DNA of 64,000 bases from Tyto alba (taxonomy: Eukaryota; Chordata; Aves; Strigiformes; Tytonidae): contig NW_024881261.1 in NCBI RefSeq assembly GCF_018691265.1, positions 24,763,374-24,827,373 on the forward strand, given 5' to 3'. Positions 14,001-26,551 of the stretch are shown here, one piece after another. Made by a program: the position numbers and the translations under genes. Positions within the stretch are counted from its first letter, which is position 1, and each line of letters opens with the position of its first letter. The notes under the pieces were generated by a model. It saw nothing but the letters and a program-made list of their open reading frames with translations, was not told the DNA's origin and did not search any database.

Positions 14001-16148
14001 TCATGAGGGTAATTTCATGGTCTTGCAATTTTCAGCAGATGCTGGGCTATTGATTTCATGTAGCATAGGAAATATATGAAGGTAATGCCCTTTAAGAGAG
14101 TCCATCCCTGTTTTGATTTCTTAGAATGTATCTGAAGCCATCTGATAAACATATTTGAGGAAACTCTATGTGCTGTACTTGTTTTACATGCTAGAAATAG
14201 ATAGTCTCTTTCCTAGGGCTGCTATGGTGTGATAGCATAGCAAGCTGGCAGGTTTCTTCTGTTGTCTCATTTTCTTGGTGGGGCCTCGCAGGTGTCTGCC
14301 TGTTAATTGCTTCACTCATGGGGACAGGTGTGGCTGTTTCTTAGACCCAAGATGTAGAGGTAGGATGTGCTTTTGGCAGACGTATTCTGTAGCAATTCAT
14401 TTTGCTTAAATGGAGAGAGGCTTGAATTTAGGCTTACTTGATTTGGATGTGGTTGAATCACCACCGTACTTTGCCCAATCCCAGATGAACAGAACAGTCT
14501 CAAGGTCTAATTTATCCTTTTTAAATTAATATCCTATGAGTTTTCAGACTACTTTTTACTAGTTATTTTTTGAGTATAACAAAAAGGGGAACAGGGGCTT
14601 CATTCTTTCAAGACAGGCTCATAGTTCATGAAGATGTGACACTGTTTAAGATATTAAATGTTTCCTTGAAAGTTAAGTGTGTGGGCAGACTGGGTTTCTG
14701 TGAAACTCCAGGAAGCTTCTAGGCCACATCTTTACATGTCTTTTGTAGTATATGAATGCTGCTATTAGCAAGAATGCTCACTATGTACTTCCTTTAACCT
14801 GTGGATAGTAAAAGCTAGATTAACTACTCTTAGCAAACTGTCACTTTTTAACTGTGGGTGTAGCTGGGTCTGAGGAGAAAGTGTCCAAGTTTTGACTTGT
14901 GTAAGGTTGTTTTAAAATGCAGCTGAGTAAAACTGAGAAAAAAAAAATCCAGTCTTGTAGCAGATTGACAGGTTCTGTTTGCATGGAAGTCTCTAGTTTC
15001 TGTACATCTTCAACAGTGCTAATTTCTTCTGAAATGTATCTGTCTTGGATATATACTGCTGGAATCAGTAGAGATGCACAAGGTGAGGCTGGCCCAATCT
15101 ACAGGAGAAAAAAAAGTATTGGAGCTAAAATTTCCATTACAGGAGAAATTATACATTTGTCAGGGTTACCTGTTTGCTAGTTTACTTCCTGCTTTTCTAC
15201 ATGTTAAAAAATCTTTTTTCTACATTTATATGTTAATTTTTTCTACATTAACAAAAAAAAAAAGTTGCTAGTATATTGCAACTGCAGTCAATGTCAGTCA
15301 CTTTGCACATATTCCCTCAATAAAATTTAACTTAATGGCCAGTTTCAAACAGTTAGCTTGTACTCAACCGAAAATGACAAGTGATTTTTATGGAAATGGA
15401 GAGTGGCAAAGAGGTGCCTTTGGAAGCATTACTGCTGAAGAAAAAGGAGGGACAGCTCTATCTACATATTTCTTACTGGTATTTCAGTTAATGGTAGAAG
15501 TGGTAGTCAACTACACAGTGCATGTATGATACTGGATTAGATGTGGCATATGTGCTTTCTTGATAAAATGGAGACTCAGAGTAAATAAAAAGGAGGAGGA
15601 ATACTGGGGGTGTGAGTGAGCATGAGGGATATAGTTTGGGAATGTGGAGATGAAGAGATAGTGAAGGAAATACAAAATAGGTAATCCAGTCAGAAGCTGG
15701 ATTTTGCTAGATCTGTTGTTCTGGGAAATGAACTGTTCATAAAGGTCAAAGACTCTAGGTTAAGTTAACATTGTTATTATGAAACTAAGTACTTTGAAAA
15801 TCCCATGGGTTTAAGGGGTATTTCATAGCTTAAAATAAAATAGGAAATCTGTGATTGTTGTTTTTCTTCTTTTATAGCAATACATGCATATTTCATCATC
15901 TTGTTTAAATTAAGATCCCTTAGCACAGGCTCTGGAATTAGCCTGCTAGGATAGCCAGACATAGTAGGAAAAAATACTTTAATTTCTTTGGTGTGATGTC
16001 TCTGCCCTTTCTGTTGTCTTTGCCATCCGCTTCCCATTACACAAAGTGGGTTTCAAGCAACACATTTTTCCATTCATGTACCTTAATAGAAAGTGCAACA
16101 AAGCTAGGAATTGCTTAATTTTATTTAATAAAATGATCCAGGAGATAA

Positions 16149-16152
<4 letters not shown>

Positions 16153-16191
<39 letters not shown>
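16153..16191. repeat. T39 homopolymer
   Basis: An uninterrupted run of 39 T. It could be a retroposon tail on the minus strand, but no target-site duplication or element body could be recognised beside it. Confidence 0.9.
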
Positions 16192-16192
<1 letters not shown>

Positions 16193-16308
16193 ACTACAGT
16201 CAGATTGAATACAAAATAGCCCAGCGAGTGGATTTTGCTTTGGTTACACTGTTTGGCATGTATTTTTAAGAGATTACCCCTGGATTCTTTTGTATATATA
16301 ACTCCCTG

Positions 16309-16332
16309 CCCCCCCCCCCCCCCCCCCCCCCC
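16309..16332. repeat. C24 homopolymer
   Basis: An uninterrupted run of 24 C, 117 bp after a 39-T run. The minus strand is a 24-G run able to form G-quadruplexes. Confidence 0.9.
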
Positions 16333-19300
16333 ATCCTCTTAGAACTTGGGTAATATAAGTACCAAAAATTATTCTTGTCTGCCAAGTATACAGTGGTATT
16401 TTTGATTAACAGAGCTCTCCAGAAGTTGCAGAGTTGTAAAAAGACCGGTATGATTTCCAGTGGTTGGAATGAAAAATTTGAGAATTTACTTTAGTACTGA
16501 TTAGAGAAATGTACTTGCATTATTTTGTTGTAAGCTTCTCCATTTCCTCTGCCTTCCTGAAAAATAAATACATGCAGATGTAATTAAACCAGGAATCAGA
16601 CTAGGTTAGTTTCCTTAGTAGGAGATGCAAATAATTGTACAACTTGTTTGTCATGACTACATCTTTATTTTCTGAAGGTGCAAGCAATTAGCTGTGTTGA
16701 TTTAGCTGTATGCTTGGTATCAGTACCCTGCTCTGTGCCTACAGAGTGATCAGTGTCACATTGAGTGCTGCATAGTAGGATCTATCTAACATGGTTCTGT
16801 AACACCAAGCCCAGGGGGGAACTAGCAGCATGAGCAGCAGTTTGCTTTTGACAGCAGAATGTCCTTGTTGCTATTGATTGGATTGTTCAGTGAAGTGAAA
16901 AAACATTGATCCAGCTTTAAACTGGTAGTTATATGATAATCCTGGAGATGAATGAGTATCAAGTGAAGTATTGCTGGGGGAAGGTGGCACAGGGAGGGAA
17001 TCCAATATGGGTTTTTTTGTGTAGCTAATAATAGGCTAATGATACTTCTAAAATAGATGTTTTATTATATAGTTCTGCACTAAATCAACTGCAACTAATA
17101 AATATGAAACAGACCTTTCTGTTCAACAGATGTAAATAATGGTAAAAGGACATATGTCTCCTGTCTCTAATTCCTGAAATAGTTGTTCTCTGTGTGTGTC
17201 TGTAGTGTAATGCTGATACCTTCACTGGTGATGGAGAGTTATTCTTCAGTACTTTGGTGTCTGATTGGTGGTTACATTTGGCACTGAGCTGCTCTGAAAC
17301 ATTTACGTGTGTTGTAGCCACTGTCGGTTAATTCATGCTGAAGTCTCATCTCCCTGTCCCCATCTCATACATCTGTTGCATTTAAAGCTATCTGAATCAT
17401 GGTTCTGCTGACTTGATCTGCAAATTCTCAGGTATTATCAGGCTAAAATGGATGAATGAGATGGCACTGTTGGTGTTTAGTATTTACTGGGATTTGAGTA
17501 CGCTTTGACTTCTGCACTCTCATCTTTTTCTTTGGGGTGCATGCTTTTTGCACAGCTCACTTAAGGAATGGGACAGACATCTTGAATATGTGATGGAAGG
17601 ACTTTCCTCCTCAGTCAGTATTTGATAAATGTCAGTTCAGGGGAGGACTAAATACCACTGTTTTATTGCTTAGCCTATGTTTTGGCAGCAGAATAGATGA
17701 ATGGCTGCATCTCTACATTCCTGGCAACCTGAATGTTGCTGGTGCTTGTTCAACCTGGGATCCGGCATGATTTAGCTTTGAGGGGTGAACAGCATCTCAG
17801 AGGGTTCTGCTTGTAACACTTTGCTCTTGACTCCTTGTTACCACTACAGCTCACCAGTTTATAGGGGTTGTGATACTGGGGGCAGGATTAAGGGGCCTTC
17901 TTTTTCTTGCACTGTGTACTTGCTTTCTACCTTCATAAAGCTACAGTTGCATGCTCTTCTAGAAAGGCAGCATGGAAAGATCCTGTGTGGAGATTTTAAT
18001 TTCTTTGTTCAGTGTCGTCCACAGAGCCTTCTCCAAATAAATGTGCTGACTGTAATTTACATTAAGCAATTGTATTGGCAGAACAGACTGCAGGTCAGTC
18101 TTCCGGAAATGCTGAAATTCATCCTCCTTCCTTGTCTACTTTTGCCTTTCCCGTGCCCCTAAAAGAGTAGTCTCTGAAGTGCTTGAATTGTCTGTGTGCA
18201 TGAGCTTTAGAGATAGCAAGTAATTTTGAAGAAAACTGATTTATATTTTTTTTTTTAAAAAAAGCCAATTAAACAAAAAAAAAAAACACCTCACACAATA
18301 TATTCTTCCAATAAATTAGTCAGCCAGTGGTGGGATATTTTCTGTTGTTGATTTGGGGATTGGGGTTGCTTCAAGAGAGTAAATCCAAACTCTCCTACAA
18401 GAGTGTTGCAGTCTTGGATTTTCAGCATTGTGACTTACTTTGGTCAGGTCATGTTAGAGACAAATCTACACAACTGAAGAAGAATCCTTTGTACCACCTT
18501 GTATCTGTTTTTTTTCAGAAATTCAATGGTCTTTAGTGCTGGAGATGTGATAACTTCTCTTCAGTTTCACTGTAAGAGCTATCACAATGTTCAATGCATG
18601 AGCTAAAAGTTAGGGAAGAGGTTTTTGGTCGGAGTGCTTGAAAGTGGTTTGATTATGGTCTAAACTTTATTTCAGTGGATTATTTGGAGAGCAGCTGACT
18701 TTGTAATACATACTCCTGCATACGTTGTCAGAAATCAGTTAACTCTTCTCTGAAAAATCCAGCAAAACTGAAGGAAAATCGGAGTCACTCCAGATGTTAG
18801 TACGGTAAAACTGAGTCAAAAACGAAACTTGTCAGGCTGCTCTTACAGGTAGAAGGGAGAGGGAGGGAGGACGAAGGGAGACTACAAACTGCAGTGTGCA
18901 ATATTGTAGTCTAGAAGGCTAGTGAAACAGATGCTGGTCACTTCTATCAGCAGCTGGAGAAGGGGATTTGAATTCCATCAGCTGGACCACACCAGGAATT
19001 CACTGAATCAACTTCATCACTTGCAGGAATTTAACAGTGACAGACATGAGCACTCACCTGGTTTAGTTGCATAAGATGTTTGTCTTCTGTCTCTGCATAT
19101 CATTGGCCATTTTACCTGACTGAATGTAGCTACCAGTATGGATGATCAGAACCAAGAAACCGCTCAACTATAGATTGTGTTTCTTAATAGGATTATAATT
19201 TCAGTGCTTTAAATTAAACTTTTAAAACTTTTCATTTACAAAAAGGAGGAACTCTGTTTTGACAGTGACGTAAAATTGGGGGAAGAAATAGGTGTAGAAA

Positions 19301-22081
19301 AGAGATGATTGAAAGTAGTATTGTCTGATATACTGTGAATTTATTTGGGTTCTTAGAACTTTTTTTTTTTTTTTCATAAAAAGCTGCTTTACAATTATTC
19401 TCACATTCAGTTTTTAGACACTTGATTATAAGTATGGAATGTCAAACATTTTACTGCAGTGCTTGTCTCCAGGGTCAGGGTACACAGTAACATGGTCCTG
19501 TATTTTCACATTTGACATCATCTGTGTCACACAAAGATTATTTATCTGTTTACAAAAGTATCTCCTCCCAATAATCATATCATTTTATATTAAAAACATG
19601 CTTTTGCTATTAGTCTTGTGTTGCTTCCAGACCGATATGCCTTTTAGGTATAATAAGTAATAAAGAAATAAAAGGCAATGATAGCTACCTAGTGGTAACA
19701 CCTATTTTACTTTTAAATATGTTTACCTCTTCAAGAAAGCTTTGTAATAGCTATGGGTAAGGCCTTTTCCAGATGGGAATGTGCTTTATAAGCCTAAGCA
19801 TTGAATGTGGCTCGTACTATCAACTCTGTCTTGCTTTTGTTTTTGTTTTTTTTTCCCCCTCTTGGGCTTGTGAGTGAGGGTATCACATTATTTTAAGAGT
19901 TTTCTTCGCTTTAAACCATTACTTAAAGATTCATCCAAGAGACACATCCTGTCGTTTTATTAATGGTGTGTTTTAGGAGACTTGTATTTGTGTGAAGTTA
20001 ATCCTCCTTACATTTGCAATATGCTTTAGTAGCTTCGTATAGAAATTTATGGTACTGAGCTTTAAAGAGGCAAAAGTGATTTCAGTATTATTCTTGTTCT
20101 GCAATATATTCTCTCACTGTTTCCTCTTGGTGTGTTTCTCTACTGCTCTTTTGTCTTAACTGTCCGATACAAGTCTTCCAGGAAGGTTAACGTTGACGGG
20201 GGAAACGTGTGTCGTCGTGTCCCCCCCCTTCATTATCCTTGAATTTACTACTAAAGCATGATCATTTGTTGATCTTGTCTTACCTTTACGCTTTACCCTT
20301 TAGTCTTGCTTTATACACTTGTGATCACAAGATTATGTACTTAATTGAGAAGTGGCAAATCAGTTTAAGTGTTTGGCTGTGGTTGTCCTCAGTATCAAAA
20401 TTGTGATGATATTACAACAGAACCTAGTTGGATCAATTGCCTCCTTATTTTTCTTGCATGCACAATTTCAATGTATGCACCTGTGTACACATTTTCCCTC
20501 TCCCCCCCACCTCCCTGCTAATTTGGGTATGAACCAGTTCTTTTGCTCATGTTGCTTATTTTCTTGCACCCGCACGATTTGTTGTACGTAGTTGGGAAAT
20601 TTAGAGTAACATTCCATTAGATCAGTTTGCATATTCACAGTATTTGTTCAGCTGTTTTATTTCTAGCATCGTTAAGTATTGCAACTTTTGATCTGTGATT
20701 AGATTAGATTACTGGTGCTTAGATGGCACTTGTAAGAGTTTGCAGCTCTGGCGTGCTGTTCCTCTTGCAGAGCTACAAGTGAGGAACTACTGGAAAATAT
20801 GTAGGCTTAAAAACTGTTCTGGAGGCAAAACAATACACACAAGACTTCAGTTCTTCCCTTTAAATTCCTTTTTATTGTTTTCCTTCGAAGGAAATGGGTA
20901 GAGTATTTAGAAGGACATACTGATGCACTTAAACTCTCAGCATATATTGCGTGTACTTCATAATGTAAATGTATAGACAAAACGTTTTTTATAATCTGAA
21001 TTTTGGAGAAGGTCCTTCCACAAAATGAGGAGGTCTATATTGAAACTTCATGCTGTCTTAAAAAATAGTTTTGGTGGCAAGTGTGTTTTCAAAAACAAGT
21101 CTAATGGGCTTAAGACTATTGTACATGTTTATTGCTATGCAGAAATGCTCTTTCTAGCATTAGTTCCTTCACTTGCTGAAGTAGCATAAGCTAAACTTGA
21201 GTGCTTCTGTCCACATAAATGATGTATGCTGAGATGATATGTCACTGTAGGTGACAAATGCTGGATGATTTTGGGGACTAGGAATCTATTTTGAGGACAC
21301 TGAGGAAACTTCCTTTCCCACTGCCATGGTTAAAACAGAAACTGAGGATTTCTGGTGTCCCCCCCGCCCCCAATCACATGACAAAATATTTTTAATTTTT
21401 TTTTCTTTATGGAGTACACAATCCATATAATTTTAATGCTTACTTAATAGGCACCTGTTCCTAAAAATAAGTGAAAGGGTTTGGTTGTCAGGTGATCACT
21501 TTCTAAACTGAAATAAAATTAAGGCATCTCCCTTAATTCTTCCTGGTAATCTGAATGAGTGGAAGGGTCAGTTTAAGAAAGGTGTTAAATTTTTTTCTGT
21601 AAAACAAGGTGGGATAGTTTAAAACTATGAATAGCTTATTAGTTTGTGGGTATGTTGTCTTAAGAGTAGAATTGCTTTAAAATTGCTTTTAACTACACTG
21701 ATGTCTAGGACAAATAGTGAAGTTTTGTCACAGAAATTATGCTTGCTCTGATCTCTGAGTAGATCAAGTACAGATGAATGCATGTTCACTAACTGTTAAA
21801 CTGGAGTATTGAATTGGGACTGACAATCACTTCTAAACTGCTTTATATTGCAGATTCCCAGAAACTTTTCATTTTGACAGTTGTTGCACAGCCTCCTCAC
21901 TTTTGTTTCCTGTGTACTTGGGGGTTTGGGGTGAGGAAGAGATTCCCTCTGTCTCTAAATTTACAGTCTCGAAGCTGAAAAGTTCTTGGTATGAGCACTG
22001 CTGAAAATGATTTAATACTAATTTCTTATGTTACCTTCTCAGAGCTGACACCTTTTGATTAAAACTATGCTGTATGCTTAT

Positions 22082-22084
<3 letters not shown>

Positions 22085-22112
<28 letters not shown>
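22085..22112. repeat. T28 homopolymer
   Basis: An uninterrupted run of 28 T with no recognisable flanking element. Confidence 0.9.
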
Positions 22113-25100
22113 CCTTATGTATCATTCAGGGATATGTATCTCTGCCAGCCGTGACACATTGACTCTCTGTATGTGCAGAACTACAGTCTAGCTGCATATT
22201 CAGCTACAGTTCAAGGGATAGGGTCAGAGCTCCTACGCACTGGATTCTCTCTGGTCATATTTAAGTGTTGCTAGAAGAGGAAAGAAGTCCTTAAATTCTA
22301 TAAGCAGCACTCTTTCCTAGTATTTTTTTTTTTTCTTTAAACAGTGATACTATAATCAGCTATCCAAAGATGGTGTGAAGGGAATCAAATCACATGTCCA
22401 AACCAGAAGCTGAATCTCTTAATTGAATTAGTATTCTAGCAGCTGTTTCTAGCTTTATTCAGATGTTTTCAATTAAATGGGACTTGGAGAAAGCTGTGAA
22501 AATGCCCTGGTACATTGTTTGGTGTTGTAGTGGAAATAGAGTTAAGTGGGGGAATAAGGGATTAACTAGTGCAGTAATAAATTTATGCCCCTGTATAAAC
22601 ATAACTGGCAGCTATGGCTCTGAAATCTTACTCAACTCTGTCACGTGGTACCATTGTTTGCTGGTAGGTTGTATATGTTTCTTGTTTCTGTTTGAATTCA
22701 GAGATCTCAAGCTTTTAGAGAATGGGCTTGTAATGGTAGGATTTATTCCTGAAAAAGTCATGAGGCTGCCCAGATTGATTGTTGAGACTCCATCTTTGGT
22801 GATGTTCAGGACTTGATGATACTGGTTTGCTATGCTGCCCTGTTACCTGACTTGACATGAATTCATTTTTTACTGTGAATTTGTTTCCTCCTTCTCTGGA
22901 CATGCCATAGAAGTTCATTGTACTTCCCTACAGAGGTGATTCAAGAGAGGTATTCTGGGGAAAAGACAGTGAATTTAGGAGATAATGGTTTCAGGAGGAT
23001 GTGTAGATTTGTTTTGCCTGAGATGATGGCATCAGTGTTCTGTTCTACTTCCACTCCACCTTTCCCCTCAAAGCAGTGCAGATGCTCCAGAGGGATGCTG
23101 TGTCATCAGATTCTGTGAATTCTGATGAGGAGAGCAGATGTCTAGGTGAAGGTCCTCATTTTCCCTAGAAAGCAGTGCCGGGATAGTGACTGTACTATGT
23201 GATTAGATATGATTATAGTCAGGAGAACAGCATTTTCTTCCAGGAAATAGGAGTCTTAGAATGTAGATGATGACACTTGCCATATCTTTTCTCCTGCAGT
23301 TGTAATAGAGATGATGACAAGATGCAGAAAAAGTAACAAATACGAATTTGCCAGATGTCCTAACTTTTCGACTTCCTTCTGTTCCTGTAGGTATTATCTG
23401 TAGTTGTGAAGGAGTAGATGGTGTTTTCTTTATTTGTGGTGTGTGGTTTATTGTTTTTGTTTTGTTTTATTTTCAAGAGATGCAGATCTTAAAGCAGAAA
23501 TTTATGCATCTTTAGTTTAAATTTAGATTTTCCAGACCTTAAATGTTTCTGTGTTTAAACTGAGTATTTGAGAAAATGTACCTGATTGTATCCATTCATA
23601 AGGCAACATTTCATATTGTGAATGCATGAAAGATCTCATAATAGTTTAATTAATGTTGATGTTTTGGGGATGTTAGTGCAACTTCTTTCCCATGAGCTTC
23701 TGGGAGAGACCTGGTGTTAGAAATCAGGTCTTACAGAATCATGATGATAACAGCAAATTTGTCTTACAGCTGCTGTTTTCTCTACTGGTGTCTTCTGGTA
23801 TGGAGATATTCTTTGCCTTATTTTTAATGTGTCAAGGGGTGTGGGTATAATATGTAACAAAGTTACTAGTTCTCATAGGTCTTTTCCAGCACACTTGGTA
23901 CAATAAACTTTACTTCAGTGAATAACTGTCAGACTTATAACTGTGCTCATATAAATACAGAATAATTAAACTGCAATGATATAATTAAAAGGTATATAAA
24001 TCTGCAGATTGTGTGGGCTGACACTGGGAGGGAATTTGAAGAGAGACCTTTTGAGAACCTTTTTTTCTAACAGTAGAAATTCCTCACTCTTTCAGGGTAG
24101 TGTAAGTTTTGTTGGTGTGTGAGGGAATAAGTTTTTTTTTCACCCTGCTGTCATTGGGAGAGGAGGGACTGTTGACCCCACAACAAAAGCAGAAGCTAGG
24201 AGAGATTGAAGTTGTGGTGTTCCTCCTGAGTGCATTTTAACTGTGTTTTTATTGATTCATTGATGGACAGGAGGAAGAGGGAAGAGAGGAGAGTTGTATT
24301 TAGTAGCCAGTAGCAGCTGAACTACAACCCATTAATTTCCCCAGCAGAAGGAAAGGGCTTGCTTTCCCTAAGGATTTAGTACGTAGCAGAGAAATTGCTA
24401 AGAAACCTCTGTTACCACAAGCTCATTAACTTTGCGAAACAGCAGCCGTGATAACAGTTATCTTAAATTTGCACTTGTAAGATATCTGTTTTCTCAGGTA
24501 TAATGAAACTTTAAAAGCATTTAACAGAAATAGATTCTGCTAGCCAATGTCATAAACCACTAACAACTTGACTTGTCTTTCAAGGAAGAGCCTTGTCAGA
24601 ATGCATTACTTCTGTTCCTTAATATGCACCTCATGGTCTTGCTAAACAAACTCAGTCTAAAGTAACTGAAATCTGTATTGAGTGGCCAGTAATACGAACA
24701 AAAAAAAAAAAAAAATGTAAAGAAAATAGTGTTTGTTGTGATGCAAAAGTACTTGTCCTTTCTGCCTGCTCTCATCTCACTTGGTGAACAAATTGCGGAA
24801 TTCCTGCTACAGTGCATCAGAACATGGCAGATGATGTGTGCAGCCTTCAACTCTCTCAGCCAGCAACAAAGAATGGTGCTGTTCTCTCCAAGTAACTGAA
24901 GATATTGTATATAAGAGTAGTAAAAATAAAACACCTTTTACAGATGTCCTAAATGACTGGAAACTTGCTCTCTTCCACCAGCCCCCTCTTCCCTTTTTAA
25001 CGGAAGAAAGTAAACAGGTCATTGTATAAATGTATGTATGAATACATAACTATTTCATGGATTTACATTATGGTGGTTTTGTGTGTCATAGAAAAGAGTC

Positions 25101-25345
25101 CTATGTTTGCATGTCTGTTGTGACTTAAGTAATTAGGTAGCTGTTGTAAACCTTTGGAGGAGTTTAATGCTTCTCTAATAGCAGGTTGATTCCTGGCATG
25201 CCTCCCCCCATCAACCCTTCTCTCCACCTTCACAGCCATTATTTTATCAAAGTGCCTTGGCCATTTGGGGTTTGAATGGGTTATCAGAGGGGCCAGCAAA
25301 GGGGGGATTAAAAGTATGTTACCAGGAAAAATAGATTTTTGGCTT

Positions 25346-25371
<26 letters not shown>
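25346..25371. repeat. (TA)13 microsatellite
   Basis: A perfect TA dinucleotide repeat of 26 bp. Confidence 0.9.
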
Positions 25372-25377
<6 letters not shown>

Positions 25378-26416
25378 CTGCCTTTGTGCATGTTTTTAAC
25401 ATATAATTTGAATTAATCACATACTAGTTTATTGGCAGGCTGGAAATGTAATTCTGAGACTGTTTTGCTGAAATATCAAAGTGATCTGTGCTTGATCTGA
25501 GTACTATTAGATTTTTCCCAAATGAGAAATAAACCCACTGTTACTAGGAGATCCCTGATCTCAGATAAGTGCGACGCAGTAAGTTGTGTGATTTCGGAAA
25601 TCCTGTTAAACATAATTTCAATAAATAGTCTGTCATTTTAAAAAAATCAGAAAGATTAGAGTGAAAAGTTACTTTCAGTTGCTGGGTTCACTTGATTCAG
25701 GTATTTTGGCTTTAAAGCTTTGCTATGTTTTGAGTAATAAAATGATACAGGAGGTTTTGTGCAATATTAATACTTTCTCCTTCCTTTCCCCCCTCTTTCT
25801 TCCTCTTGTCATGTTTTGTCACTTATCTCTCTTCAAGTGTAGATTTATTTCTCATAAAAATTACTGTTTTCTTTGGCAGAAGCCACAAGCAAGTCTGTGT
25901 GAAATTATGTAATGTCTGAAAAGCTATGTTCATGATTAATTAGACTATCATGAAAACTATTTTGGTGTGCGTGGAATAACTAGATCATACTTCTTATTTA
26001 TTTGGCAGTGGTAGAAGGCACTCTGGATAGATCAAGTAACTTTAGAGTGCTTTGTATTAACTGTTATATACATTACCTGATTATATTTGGAACATGAAAT
26101 GTATCTCTTCTTTTATTGGTCAATTAACATGAACCTCGAATTTAGGCTCAAATAAACTTCAGAGGAGACTAGCTTGGGCTGCAAGTATGTCTTATTTCCC
26201 AAACAGTAAAATTTATAGTTGTTTGCTTAAAGCTGAGCACTTTTTAAATAGCATATTCAAAGGAAATTTTGCAACAAGTTAAAAAATGGGGGAATGGTAT
26301 GTTGTATCTGAACTGCACTGACATTAGTGGCACAGCTCTCAAATATCAGTGAAGTCAAGATCTCAACCAGAATTTTAAGTCTGGAGAGGACTTTCTGTAT
26401 AATATACTGCAGGGCA

Positions 26417-26551
26417 TTTTTTTTGTTGTTGTTTTTTTTGTTTGTTTTTTTAATGTGTTTTTTTGTTTGTGTGGTGTTTGGTTTGGGTTTTTTCTTGTGT
26501 TCTGTTTAGTTTTTTGGGGTTTTGTGTGTGTGGTTCGTTGGTTTGTTTTCA
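26417..26551. repeat. T/G-rich low-complexity tract
   Basis: About 135 bp of T runs broken by G and GTG, including GTGTGTGTGG near the end. Open frames across it on both strands are artefacts of composition. Confidence 0.8.

Noticed and set aside
17785..18162. Plus-strand open frame of 125 codons
   Set aside because: Its Ser, Leu and Cys-rich composition is typical of translated T-rich intron sequence. There are no motifs and no flanking splice signals that would make it an exon.
23870..23900. Stretch CATAGGTCTTTTCCAGCAC, slightly like the 3' end of avian CR1 elements
   Set aside because: Only a few bases agree, and the terminal short repeats and upstream CR1 body are not seen.
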